A stretch of DNA of 64,000 nt. Origin: GYS-P2D sp964489125 (GTDB taxonomy: Bacteria > Bacteroidota > Bacteroidia > Chitinophagales > Saprospiraceae). A program made the position numbers and the translations under genes. Location of the stretch: positions 1 to 64,000 of the forward strand of contig CAZAXY010000005.1 of the NCBI GenBank assembly GCA_964489125.1, in the 5' to 3' direction. Under the pieces are notes generated by a model. It saw nothing but the letters and a program-made list of their open reading frames with translations, ran no database searches and was not told the DNA's origin. Of this stretch, positions 7,969 to 16,591 are shown one piece after another (the first letter of the stretch is position 1; every line of letters begins with the position of its first letter).

Positions 7969-9378
7969 ATGGATAGTAGAATTAAACTGTCTCATAGTAT
8001 TTTGGGTCTAATAGCGGAGTATGAACACTCTCTTGAAGATGGCAAGCGACTATATCTCGATGATAAGGAATACCTCCGCATCATATCATATTACCAAGAA
8101 GACTTAGATCTTGACAGCGCTATTGTCGCTGCTGATAACGCTATTAAGCAATACAGCTACCGATCCGATTTCAGAACTCTCAAGATCAAATTATTAATCA
8201 ATAAGGGTCTGCTTGATCATGCCTTGGATGCAATCGGAATGGCGGAGATCGTCTCTCCTAATGAGGTTGACTTGAATTTGTTAAAAATCAATGTTTTCAT
8301 CCTTCAAAAGAGATACGATCAAGCAAGTAGTCTCATAGAAGAACTTAAGAAGAATTGTAATCCAAGTGATTTGCAAGATGTATATGTAGCTGAAGCATAC
8401 TATTGCGAGAGTCTACAGGAATATTACCAAATGTTCCAAATCTTGAAAAAGGCGCTCATATTAAATCCTAATAATGAGGAAGCCCTTATTCTTATGAATG
8501 AGAGTGTCAACCAAAGCAAAAACTTTGAAGAGAGCATCCTCTTGCATAAGGTTATAGTAGATAATCATCCATATAATCATCTTGCTTGGTACAACTTAGC
8601 TAGTTCCTTTGCTTGTGTAGGAGAGTATGCCAAAGCTATCGAGGCATCGGAGTATAGCTTTATCATCAATCCTGGATTTCAACAGGGTTACTATGATTGC
8701 GCCGAGTACTTAGTAGAGAAAAATCATCACAAGAAAGCATTAGAGATTTATCAAGAAGCACTGGCTGTTTTTGGTCCAGAGCTCGACTTACTGATGAATA
8801 TTGCTCACTGCGAATACAAATTGCTCTTAGTAGATCAAGCTAAAAGAACCCTCTTTGAGGTGCTCGAAATAGATAACTATAGTGATGAAGCACTCTATCT
8901 ACTAGCCAAATGTTATATCAAAAATCAAGACTACAATAGTGCCGTTAAGATATTGAGAAAAGCGATTTCAATAGAAAATGGCATTGAAGAATATTTCGAT
9001 GCGCTTGGCAGGGCTTATCATAAGCTTAATGATGTAGATAGAGCAAGCTACTACTACAATCGGGCCGCTGAACAGGGCTTAGAAGTTTCTAAGTATTGGG
9101 AAAATTACATACTCTTCTTAATGGAACAAGAAAAGTATGATGAGGCGGAAAAAATCATTAAGCGGGCAGATAGCTATACTTTCAGCTATCGACTACAGTA
9201 TCTAAATGCATCATGTCAGATACTTCTCGGTAATGTGGAGCACGGTATGGATCTATTAAAAGATGCCTTGATAGAAGAGTTCGAAGAGCATCATATCCTG
9301 TTTGATCTACCTACGATGATTATTGAAAATCCAATCATTCTGTCGATGATAAACTACTACGAAAAAGAAAGTATCTAA
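7969..9378 (+). CDS. Tetratricopeptide repeat protein
   Basis: A 469-residue cytoplasmic-looking protein with no signal peptide or membrane span, built almost wholly of TPR-type helix pairs. Clear units contain AWYNLASSFACVGEYAKAIE, ALYLLAKCYIKNQDYNSAVK and YFDALGRAYHKLNDVDRASY, with the usual small/aromatic spacing and Asn-Pro turns (LNPNNEEAL). TPR arrays are protein-interaction scaffolds; no enzymatic domain is present and no partner is visible nearby. It has its own probable promoter and a strong intrinsic terminator, so it is probably monocistronic. Confidence 0.85.
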   Translation: MDSRIKLSHSILGLIAEYEHSLEDGKRLYLDDKEYLRIISYYQEDLDLDSAIVAADNAIKQYSYRSDFRTLKIKLLINKGLLDHALDAIGMAEIVSPNEVDLNLLKINVFILQKRYDQASSLIEELKKNCNPSDLQDVYVAEAYYCESLQEYYQMFQILKKALILNPNNEEALILMNESVNQSKNFEESILLHKVIVDNHPYNHLAWYNLASSFACVGEYAKAIEASEYSFIINPGFQQGYYDCAEYLVEKNHHKKALEIYQEALAVFGPELDLLMNIAHCEYKLLLVDQAKRTLFEVLEIDNYSDEALYLLAKCYIKNQDYNSAVKILRKAISIENGIEEYFDALGRAYHKLNDVDRASYYYNRAAEQGLEVSKYWENYILFLMEQEKYDEAEKIIKRADSYTFSYRLQYLNASCQILLGNVEHGMDLLKDALIEEFEEHHILFDLPTMIIENPIILSMINYYEKESI

Positions 9379-9411
9379 GAATTATACTCAATTCAATAAC
9401 CAGAACTGAGA

Positions 9412-9439
9412 GGCTGCTTTATTAAAAGCAGCCTTTTTT
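9412..9439 (+). terminator. Intrinsic terminator after the TPR gene
   Basis: A 9-bp stem (GGCTGCTTT pairing with AAAGCAGCC) around a 4-base loop (ATTA) is followed directly by six T residues at 9434-9439. It begins 33 bases after the TPR stop codon. The minus strand lacks a T-run after the hairpin, so it probably serves only the rightward gene. Confidence 0.85.
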
Positions 9440-9534
9440 ATGAATAGCTCCATTGTTTTGTTTGCAATACCTCAATTGATTCCGTAACTCTCCGTTTTAC
9501 AGGAATTACCCTTGAGTTCGAATAAAGTTTCCTA

Positions 9535-10278
9535 TCACAACAAATGTTGAGCTGCCAACGCAGCGCCAACTATCCCTGCATTGTTCTGCATCGAGGCTAT
9601 ATGCACTTTATCCTTGAGTTCTATGTGCTTGAGAAATTTCTCATGTTTCTTGCTCACTCCTCCACCAAGCAATATGCGATCAGGATTTAAGAGTTTATCC
9701 ACGTGGTTAATATAGCTATTAAGCCTGTCGCCCCATTCGTCCCAATCCAGATCGAGTCGTTTACGAGCGCCATTTGAGGCATATTTTTCCCAAATAGAAT
9801 CTTTATAAGACAAATGGCCAAGCTCTGTATTTGGCACTAATTTCCCATCCAAGAATAGCCCTGAGCCTATACCCGTACCAAGAGTGAGCATCAGCGTTGT
9901 TCCAGTCTTGTGTGTCTTATCACCATAGCATACCTCGGCCAGTCCCGCAGCATCTGCATCATTAATATATGCACCATCATTGCCCACATATTCTAAGAAG
10001 AAATCCCTGAGATTTACCCCCAACCAAGATTTATCAATATTAGAGGCGGAATGAATAACATTCTGCTTAACTATAGATGGAAATCCACAACCGATGACTT
10101 TGCCTTGCCAGTCAAAATCATCCATCAGTTGATTAAGAACCACGGCCACAGATTTTAATGTTGATGGCTGTGGTGTTGCATACTTAATCTTCTCCTTAGT
10201 GAATTCTCCAGTTTCTAACTCTACCAGTGCTGCCTTAATACCAGTACCACCAATATCTAGACCCAATATCTCCGCCAT
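9535..10278 (-). CDS. ppgK: Polyphosphate glucokinase (ROK family)
   Basis: A 247-residue ROK kinase. It has the ATP/phosphate loop LDIGGTGIKAAL near the N-terminus, the NDADAAGLAEVCYG segment with the catalytic Asp, LTLGTGIGSGLF, and the PNTELGHL motif with sugar-binding Glu and His. The later run of WDEWGDRLNSYI, LLGGGVSKK and NAGIVGAALAA matches actinobacterial polyphosphate/ATP-glucokinases much better than the zinc-finger ROK hexokinases: the CxCGxxGC motif is absent. It would phosphorylate glucose with polyphosphate and/or ATP in the cytoplasm. It is the last gene of the leftward operon that begins near 16.4 kb, 20 bases after the PKD-cyclophilin. Confidence 0.87.
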   Translation of the reverse strand: MAEILGLDIGGTGIKAALVELETGEFTKEKIKYATPQPSTLKSVAVVLNQLMDDFDWQGKVIGCGFPSIVKQNVIHSASNIDKSWLGVNLRDFFLEYVGNDGAYINDADAAGLAEVCYGDKTHKTGTTLMLTLGTGIGSGLFLDGKLVPNTELGHLSYKDSIWEKYASNGARKRLDLDWDEWGDRLNSYINHVDKLLNPDRILLGGGVSKKHEKFLKHIELKDKVHIASMQNNAGIVGAALAAQHLL

Positions 10279-10298
10279 ACCTTTTTTACTTGATGCAA

Positions 10299-11195
10299 TT
10301 ATTTGATAACAGTGATCTTCATTGATACGTCCGTACGTGGTCTATCACCACGATTAGTAGGTGTAGATGCAATAGCATCGATGACGTCGAGCCCCTCAAT
10401 GACCTGACCAAAAACTGTGTACTGCTGATCTAAGAATGGCGTACCACCATCTCTTAAATAAAGGTTTTTAACACCCTCGGGATACTTAATTTCATACCTC
10501 AGCTCATTTTGCGTAAGCTGAGCCTCTGATACCCCCTTACCGTCCACGATATAGAATTGGGAGCCACTAGATTTTTTTTCAGGATTGACAGCATCTCCCT
10601 GACGAGCGGCGGCAAGAGCTCCTTTTATATGTCCTATGTTAGGTCTAATCTCCGCATCAAGTGTATATCCTGGTCCACCGGTACCAAGAGATTGATTTGG
10701 CGCTGCTCCACGACTCTCCGGGTCACCACCTTGTAGCATAAATCCGTTAATAACCCTGTGAAAAAGTAAGCCATCATAGTAACCTGACTCAGCGAGTTTT
10801 ATGAAGTTGTCTCTATGTACTGGTGTCTCATCAAACAACTGCACCATCATATTGCCCAATTCTGTCTCAATTAGCACCAAGCATTTCTCAGGTGCTACTA
10901 CTGCTACGCTCCTAGTAAGTTCTTTGACCTTTGTTCCTTTCAATCCCTTGAGGGTAACATCATAACTCCCAGATAGCAAATATTTGTGACTGGCTACGCT
11001 ATCAGAAATCAATTCTTCGTCCCCAAAATCCCACCAATAAGTATCAAATCCTTCAGACTTATTGATGAAGGTATAGCTTGCTGGAGCTTTATTATCTGTT
11101 GGCGCCTGAATGACAAAATCTAAGGTCTTCTTTGAGCATGACGTCATTAATATGACCACAAGGCACCCTATCAATACTTTTCTCATTTCTATCAT
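10299..11195 (-). CDS. Cyclophilin-type peptidyl-prolyl isomerase lipoprotein with N-terminal PKD domain
   Basis: 298 residues. A signal sequence with lipobox (VILMTSC) is followed by a PKD-like beta-sandwich (residues ~35-100, with the diagnostic YWWDFGDE and SHKYLLSGSYDVTL) and a cyclophilin domain (~105-298, with FHRVINGFMLQGGDP, GSQFYIVDG and YTVFGQVIEG). Cyclophilins catalyse cis/trans isomerisation of prolyl bonds; the lipobox puts this one in the envelope. Its start codon overlaps the upstream cyclophilin's stop (TAATG), and the two are clearly paralogues. The second in-frame ATG at 11186 is an alternative start. Confidence 0.9.
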   Translation of the reverse strand: MIEMRKVLIGCLVVILMTSCSKKTLDFVIQAPTDNKAPASYTFINKSEGFDTYWWDFGDEELISDSVASHKYLLSGSYDVTLKGLKGTKVKELTRSVAVVAPEKCLVLIETELGNMMVQLFDETPVHRDNFIKLAESGYYDGLLFHRVINGFMLQGGDPESRGAAPNQSLGTGGPGYTLDAEIRPNIGHIKGALAAARQGDAVNPEKKSSGSQFYIVDGKGVSEAQLTQNELRYEIKYPEGVKNLYLRDGGTPFLDQQYTVFGQVIEGLDVIDAIASTPTNRGDRPRTDVSMKITVIK

Positions 11196-11848
11196 TAATT
11201 CAACATTTTAATCGTCATTTTCACATCAGACACAGGTCTGTCAGCACCGTCTCGCTGTACCTCGGCAATCTTATCTATTACTTCAAAACCATCTACCACC
11301 TGTCCAAAGACTGTATATTCTGCATCCAGATCTGGTCTGCCTCCAACACTGATATACTTTTCTATTTGAGCTTCATTGTACTGGATTCCCTTTCGCTGAG
11401 CCCACTGATCAAGAGATTGCTGCGTCTGCTGCTGTCCTTGAATGACATAAAATTGGGATCCACTCGATCTTTTATCAGGGTTAGAAGGTCCTCCAGTTCG
11501 TGCTGCTGCAAGAGTACCTCTAAAGTGAGGCGCTCCAATCTCAGCTTCAATTGTATATCCGGGCCCTCCAGTACCAAGTCGCTGTCCTGGCGCTGCATTC
11601 TTACTATTAGGATCACCACCTTGAATCATGAAGGTCGGTATGACTCTGTGAAACAGCAAGTCATCATAGTAGCCATCCTTAACGTGTTTTATAAAATTCG
11701 CTTTATGGATCGGAGTACTATTGTAAAGCTCAACAGTCATGTTGCCAAATTCCGTCTTGATAACTGCCTTTTTTACTGAATCCCCTCCACAACTCAATAG
11801 AGCCATTATAATAAGAGTGAGTAATCCGGTTTTTAGTAATCCTTTCAT
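11195..11848 (-). CDS. Cyclophilin-type peptidyl-prolyl isomerase lipoprotein
   Basis: 217 residues with a lipoprotein signal (lipobox MALLSC, Cys20) and a single cyclophilin domain. It shows FHRVIPTFMIQGGDP, the active-site region SSGSQFYVIQG and YTVFGQVVDG. It should act in the periplasm or on the outer membrane as a prolyl isomerase. A Gln-rich insert (GQQQTQQSLDQWAQRKG) followed by the IEKYISVGGRPDLDAEYTVF stretch aligns with an insertion in the downstream PKD-cyclophilin, which supports a tandem duplication. The upstream gene lies 5 bases away and the downstream one overlaps by one base, so the three are one transcript. Confidence 0.92.
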   Translation of the reverse strand: MKGLLKTGLLTLIIMALLSCGGDSVKKAVIKTEFGNMTVELYNSTPIHKANFIKHVKDGYYDDLLFHRVIPTFMIQGGDPNSKNAAPGQRLGTGGPGYTIEAEIGAPHFRGTLAAARTGGPSNPDKRSSGSQFYVIQGQQQTQQSLDQWAQRKGIQYNEAQIEKYISVGGRPDLDAEYTVFGQVVDGFEVIDKIAEVQRDGADRPVSDVKMTIKMLN

Positions 11849-11853
11849 AATGT

Positions 11854-12204
11854 TTAATTTTCGACGTATGACTTGAAATATTGTATCACTAAATTTTTTA
11901 AAAAAGTTTCCTGAGCATTTACTCCTTCGACAGGAAGGACACGAACTTGTTTATAATGTGGCCAACCATCTTCATCTTGGCCTACAAAATCAAAATATCC
12001 ATCTAAGCTCAGCAGATGGCATGTTGCAACATGCATCAAATCTTGTTTTTCCTCCTTTGTAAGATTTTTCTTCAGTAGATTGACCTCCTGAATCCCGATC
12101 AAATACAAAATGGAGTTAAGGTCTGGCAACTCACTACGATCAAATCTATCTTTAATAAAGTGCCTAATTCTAAGCCACTCAAAGTCTAGTTTCCAATCCT
12201 CCAT
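11854..12204 (-). CDS. Conserved hypothetical protein (Bacteroidota), 116 aa
   Basis: A soluble 116-residue protein without signal peptide or membrane span. It contains a helix ending LNSILYLIGIQEVN and a central KEEKQDLMHVATCHLLS block, then an aromatic/acidic stretch GYFDFVGQDEDGWPHYKQV. From memory this pattern recurs in Bacteroidota proteins of unknown function; I cannot name a family. It lies between the FtsX-like permease (27 bases upstream) and the cyclophilin pair (5 bases downstream), so it is expressed with envelope biogenesis genes. Confidence 0.75.
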   Translation of the reverse strand: MEDWKLDFEWLRIRHFIKDRFDRSELPDLNSILYLIGIQEVNLLKKNLTKEEKQDLMHVATCHLLSLDGYFDFVGQDEDGWPHYKQVRVLPVEGVNAQETFLKNLVIQYFKSYVEN

Positions 12205-12231
12205 AACAAGACCGCAAATATAATCGAATGA

Positions 12232-13449
12232 TTATTCATACCTAACTTGTGCACTTACACGACTCGCTCGAGATGCCGCTGGGATTGAGGCGAGATATCC
12301 AAGCACTAATACTGTCACCAGAACTACCACTACATCAAAAAACCTCATCTCTATAGGATAGCTAGTGATAGCAAATCCTTCTGGCACACCAATTAAATCA
12401 TATTGCTTCTGTAAGACATAGAATAGTGTCGCACCGGCGAATCCAATTAAAAAACCAATAGCGCTAATCAACAAACCTTCATAATGAAATATTCGCTTGA
12501 CGAATGACTTCTGTCCTCCGAAAGATTGCAATACACTGATGTCTTTCTTCTTCTCTAATACGATCATCCAAAGACAACCTATTACATTGAACGTGATCAA
12601 TATCAACACAAAGCCAAGTATGAGATATGATGTCCATTTCTCAACCTTCATGATCCTAAGATTTGACTTATCCTGTTCAAAGCGATTTAAGACTTCATAA
12701 TCATCTCCTACTAGCCCACGTATTTCACTTAGGACCGATGACTCATTGGCACTGTCTGTCATTTTTATCTCTATTGCAGATATCTGCCCATACAAATCGA
12801 GCAAGGCACTTACTACTTCATATGACGTGATAACGTACTGATTATCTCGTTCATTCTTAATCGAAAACACCCCACGACCAAGTAGAGGTCGAGATTTGAA
12901 GTCCTTATCAAAAATCTTCTTGTTGCGCTTAAGCACATGCGCCATAATAGGGGTGAATGGATTGTCAAGTGATACATTGAGCTTATTGCTTACTCCTTGT
13001 CCCAACACCGCATGACTTCCATATTCTGATGGGCTAAAGTCCAAGTCACCCCCAACCATAGAGGGCTGTAAATTGATCACATCGTTGTGATATTCGTCCA
13101 CTCCCTTGATGATACCGACATGCTGTTTATCTCCATATTCCAGAAAGACCACCTCCTCTAATGTCTTGGTGAAAACTGCTACCCCGTCGATATCTTCGAG
13201 TTGAGATATCCAATTCTCATTACTATAAAAAAACTTTCCTTCAGCTGGGATAATCTTAATATCTGGATTGAACGTATCCAAATAGCTCCTCGTGACTTGC
13301 TCAAATCCGTTGAGCACAGACATAATAATAATGAGTGCAGCAGTACCTATAGCGATACCCAATACGGATATGCCTGTAATGACATTAATGGCATTAGTGG
13401 ATTTCTTACCAAAAAGATATCTATAAGCTATGCTAAGCGATAAGGGCAT
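12232..13449 (-). CDS. FtsX/LolC-type ABC transporter permease
   Basis: 405 residues with the four-helix layout of the LolC/LolE/MacB permease family. One N-terminal span (residues ~20-45, with GISVLGIAIGTAALIIIMSV) is followed by a large periplasmic domain (~50-265) and three C-terminal spans with the FtsX signature (ILGFVLILITFNVIGCLWMI, then KKKDISVLQSFG). In Gram-negatives such permeases extract lipoproteins for LolA or act as mechanotransmission pumps. No ATPase gene is adjacent, so it must use a distant subunit. It begins 31 bases after the GH3 fusion gene and is followed by the 116-residue protein. Confidence 0.88.
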   Translation of the reverse strand: MPLSLSIAYRYLFGKKSTNAINVITGISVLGIAIGTAALIIIMSVLNGFEQVTRSYLDTFNPDIKIIPAEGKFFYSNENWISQLEDIDGVAVFTKTLEEVVFLEYGDKQHVGIIKGVDEYHNDVINLQPSMVGGDLDFSPSEYGSHAVLGQGVSNKLNVSLDNPFTPIMAHVLKRNKKIFDKDFKSRPLLGRGVFSIKNERDNQYVITSYEVVSALLDLYGQISAIEIKMTDSANESSVLSEIRGLVGDDYEVLNRFEQDKSNLRIMKVEKWTSYLILGFVLILITFNVIGCLWMIVLEKKKDISVLQSFGGQKSFVKRIFHYEGLLISAIGFLIGFAGATLFYVLQKQYDLIGVPEGFAITSYPIEMRFFDVVVVLVTVLVLGYLASIPAASRASRVSAQVRYE

Positions 13450-13480
13450 ATGATGATTAAGCCCTCAAGTTATCACATCT

Positions 13481-16423
13481 TTAAAGAGATGAAAGTCCTA
13501 AATCTCGATTCTCTTCAGGAATAAGAGATTTATAAATTAGGGATTGAATCTTGGGTCTATAGTTGTTCTTGCCTAACTTATTATTTCTCATAGAAGGAAA
13601 AGTCCTGTTGGACAAAAATATATATATGATATCATTATCAGGATCGGCAAAGACTGCTGTACCAGTAAATCCTAAATGTCCAAAACTATTGCGGCTAGCA
13701 TACTCAGACATGTTTTCTGTCTTGTCAGGATTAAGTTCTTTTAAATCAAAGCCTAATCCCCGTCTCGAACTTGCCCAATGACGACGAGTATACTGCTCAA
13801 CGGTGGCAGGCTTGAGATAATTGTATCCTCCATAATATCCCTTGTTCAATAGCATTTGCATGAGTATTGCGAGATCTTGCGAATTAGAAAACAAGCCTGC
13901 ATGCCCACTGACTCCTCCTAGCATAGCGGCACCCATGTCATGTACTGTCCCCTGAATTTTAGTCATCCTAAAGTAGTTGTCCTGTTCCGTAGGTGGTATT
14001 CTATTCTTATCGAATTTCTCTAAGGGGTTAAATGTTGTCGTCCGTAGACCAAGTCGATCATAGAAATTCTCCTGGGCATAAGTGTCAACTTGATGGCTGG
14101 TCAAGTTTTCAACAGTTCGATTACTAATATAAAAGGCCAGATCGCTATATCTATAATCTCTCTTTTCCCGAAGATCAGATTGAAAAATCTGATGATAAAT
14201 ACTATCCTGATAGTCTGCTCTTAGATAGAGTCCAGGTGTTACAAAATGAGGAAAAGACTCCGTCTTTTCTTTACCATAGTACTCTTGAGAAGGTTTCTTT
14301 GCACCTTTTTCTGTAAGCGTATTTTTGTAGAATGGAATCCAACTTATCAGCCCTCCTCTGTGGGCAAGGATGTCTGCATATTTGATATCTGCTTTATTGC
14401 TTTTTTGCTGTTCAGGAATATACTTTTTAATTGGATCGTCAACATCAAATAGATTTTTGTCATCCAAATGCATTAGAGACAACGTTGTCGCCATAATTTT
14501 AGTGACGGAAGCGAGGTCATAGACATCTGTATTAACTACAGGTCGCTGTTTATTATAAGTGTGATGACCAAAGGACTGATGATATACTATTCTATTATCC
14601 TTAGCGACTAATACTTGACATCCAGGAGCGGCTTTCTCTCTAATCATCTCATCAACAAGAGCTGCTATCTTGCTCAAGGTATCAGACTCCATGCCTACAC
14701 GTTCTGGGGTGCTATAACCTATACGTTGCAAGGAAGGGATCTTAATCCCCAGTCCGACTGGATATTTCTTAGATGCTGTCACCGGTAATCGCCCATTGAT
14801 AGCAGTTACACCAAATAGCGCTTGAGCAGCCACTTCATGTGTGAGTTCATTGTCTTCATATGCGACCAGCACTGTAGGAACCTCCTCAAACCATTTCAAT
14901 GCATATGGAGTGCCAAACATTACAAAAATTATCTCAGTGCGTTTAGACAGGTCATTGATGAATTGGATTTGCTCATCGTTAAGGCCATAGTTATTACGAG
15001 AGTACCAACTCATGTCGTGACAACTGACGACAACACGGTCGTAGCTTGAGAGCTTCTCAAGAGATTTTTGATATTCTGTCGATGCCCCATCCTTGGGGAT
15101 ATTATGATGATCTAAATCCACATAAGACTCTAGTCTCTTTTGAAAAGCATTCGGTTCATTGGCTCCTAATGCTATGCTAGCGTAGTTATGTTTCTTGATG
15201 TTGCGTATAGGCAGTACATCTGCACTGTTATTCGCAAGGGTTAGTGCTTCTTCATAGATTTCTGTCTTAATATTTACGGCCTCCTCGCTATTGATCTCCT
15301 GATTAAGATTAGTTGCATTAGTCCAAGATCTCTTACCTGGCAGATCTAATATTTCTTTAGTTCTTAATATTCGGTATACGCTCTTATCAAGACGCTCCAT
15401 GGATATAGTACCATTATTTACAGCATCTAGTACCCGCTTATATCCTTGAGCAATATCCTCAGGTAAGAGTATTACATCATTGCCCGCCAAAAAAGCCTCA
15501 AGGTCCGCCATGCCTGGCTCAAAGTGCTTTGTAACCCCTTTCATCTCCATGGCATCTGTGTATACGATGCCATCAAATCTCAGTTCATTGCGTAACACGT
15601 CAACTATAGCTGGGCCAGACAATGTCGTAGGTCTATTTTTTCGATCATCTAATGCCGGTACGCTTAGATGGGCCACCATCACCGATGTAGCCCCTTGAGC
15701 TATTAATTGTTTGAATGGGTAGAGTTCTATACTATCAAGGCGCGCTCTATTATGGGGTATGATTGGTAAATCTTTATGTGAATCTACATCTGTGTCACCA
15801 TGACCAGGGAAATGCTTCAGGCAAGACATCACATCTATCTCTTGCATTCCCCTCATATAGGAGTAGGCTTTAGCAGTGACATTATCGCGATCCTCGCCAA
15901 AAGATCTCATATTGATGACTGGATTGTCAGGATTGTTATTGATATCTACATCAGGTGCAAAGTTTACATTTATGCCTAATAGCTTGCACTGTCGGCCAAT
16001 TTCTCGACCCATCCTGTATACTAGTTGATTATCCCTTATTGCTCCAATCGTAATCTGTCTGGGGAAGCTAATGGCCTGATCAGGGAATCTCATCCCTAAT
16101 CCCCACTCTCCATCAATAGCGATTAGTAATGGCTGCTTAGAAAGTTTTTGATATTCTGAGACGAGTCTGGTTTGCCTAAGTGGATCCCCTTGAAAAAAAC
16201 AAACCCCTCCAACATGATAGTTCTCTATTTGAGATTTGACATATTTTATATGTTCAGGATCATCCTTAGAAAAAGCTCTAATCATGAAGAGTTGCCCAAC
16301 CTTCTCCTCTATAGACATTTGAGAAAGGACTTCTTTAGTCCAATCTCTTACTAAGCCATCATCTTGCGCATCTAATATGATTGCACTCATTATCAAGCTA
16401 AGTATTAAGACTATTTGTTTCAT
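13481..16423 (-). CDS. Exported GH3 beta-N-acetylhexosaminidase-like / serine hydrolase (class C beta-lactamase fold) fusion
   Basis: A 980-residue two-enzyme protein. After a signal peptide (1-19) comes a GH3 domain (~25-360) with the NagZ-type block KHFPGHGDTDVDSH (203-216) and nucleophile Asp290 in YTDAMEMKG, then the GH3 C-terminal domain (~390-565). The last part (~580-970) is a serine hydrolase with S639-VTK-642 (SxxK), Y759-SD and H916-LG. The first half probably releases N-acetylglucosamine-type residues from peptidoglycan or glycans. The second half could be a peptidase, amidase or esterase; its substrate is not evident. The architecture recurs in Bacteroidota. It is first gene of the leftward operon, with a TATTTTTG promoter box about 43 bases upstream. 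Confidence 0.92.
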   Translation of the reverse strand: MKQIVLILSLIMSAIILDAQDDGLVRDWTKEVLSQMSIEEKVGQLFMIRAFSKDDPEHIKYVKSQIENYHVGGVCFFQGDPLRQTRLVSEYQKLSKQPLLIAIDGEWGLGMRFPDQAISFPRQITIGAIRDNQLVYRMGREIGRQCKLLGINVNFAPDVDINNNPDNPVINMRSFGEDRDNVTAKAYSYMRGMQEIDVMSCLKHFPGHGDTDVDSHKDLPIIPHNRARLDSIELYPFKQLIAQGATSVMVAHLSVPALDDRKNRPTTLSGPAIVDVLRNELRFDGIVYTDAMEMKGVTKHFEPGMADLEAFLAGNDVILLPEDIAQGYKRVLDAVNNGTISMERLDKSVYRILRTKEILDLPGKRSWTNATNLNQEINSEEAVNIKTEIYEEALTLANNSADVLPIRNIKKHNYASIALGANEPNAFQKRLESYVDLDHHNIPKDGASTEYQKSLEKLSSYDRVVVSCHDMSWYSRNNYGLNDEQIQFINDLSKRTEIIFVMFGTPYALKWFEEVPTVLVAYEDNELTHEVAAQALFGVTAINGRLPVTASKKYPVGLGIKIPSLQRIGYSTPERVGMESDTLSKIAALVDEMIREKAAPGCQVLVAKDNRIVYHQSFGHHTYNKQRPVVNTDVYDLASVTKIMATTLSLMHLDDKNLFDVDDPIKKYIPEQQKSNKADIKYADILAHRGGLISWIPFYKNTLTEKGAKKPSQEYYGKEKTESFPHFVTPGLYLRADYQDSIYHQIFQSDLREKRDYRYSDLAFYISNRTVENLTSHQVDTYAQENFYDRLGLRTTTFNPLEKFDKNRIPPTEQDNYFRMTKIQGTVHDMGAAMLGGVSGHAGLFSNSQDLAILMQMLLNKGYYGGYNYLKPATVEQYTRRHWASSRRGLGFDLKELNPDKTENMSEYASRNSFGHLGFTGTAVFADPDNDIIYIFLSNRTFPSMRNNKLGKNNYRPKIQSLIYKSLIPEENRDLGLSSL

Positions 16424-16465
16424 TGATGTCTACTTATCGGATGCTAACTAAATCTTTGTAAAAGA

Positions 16466-16473
16466 CAAAAATA
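16466..16473 (-). promoter_or_regulatory. -7 promoter box (TATTTTTG) for the GH3-led operon
   Basis: The minus strand reads TATTTTTG, a perfect TAnnTTTG match, about 43 bases before the ATG at 16423. No TTG at the usual -33 spacing was seen. It is the best promoter candidate for the six-gene leftward operon running down to ppgK. Confidence 0.5.
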
Positions 16474-16591
16474 CAAATTACATTTTATTTTAATATGTTA
16501 TTTGTTAGTCTAATACTTCTTGATTGACATCGCCCATTTTATGATAACATAGTAACTTGGGTAGATCAAACTACTTATTCAATTTAATCAT

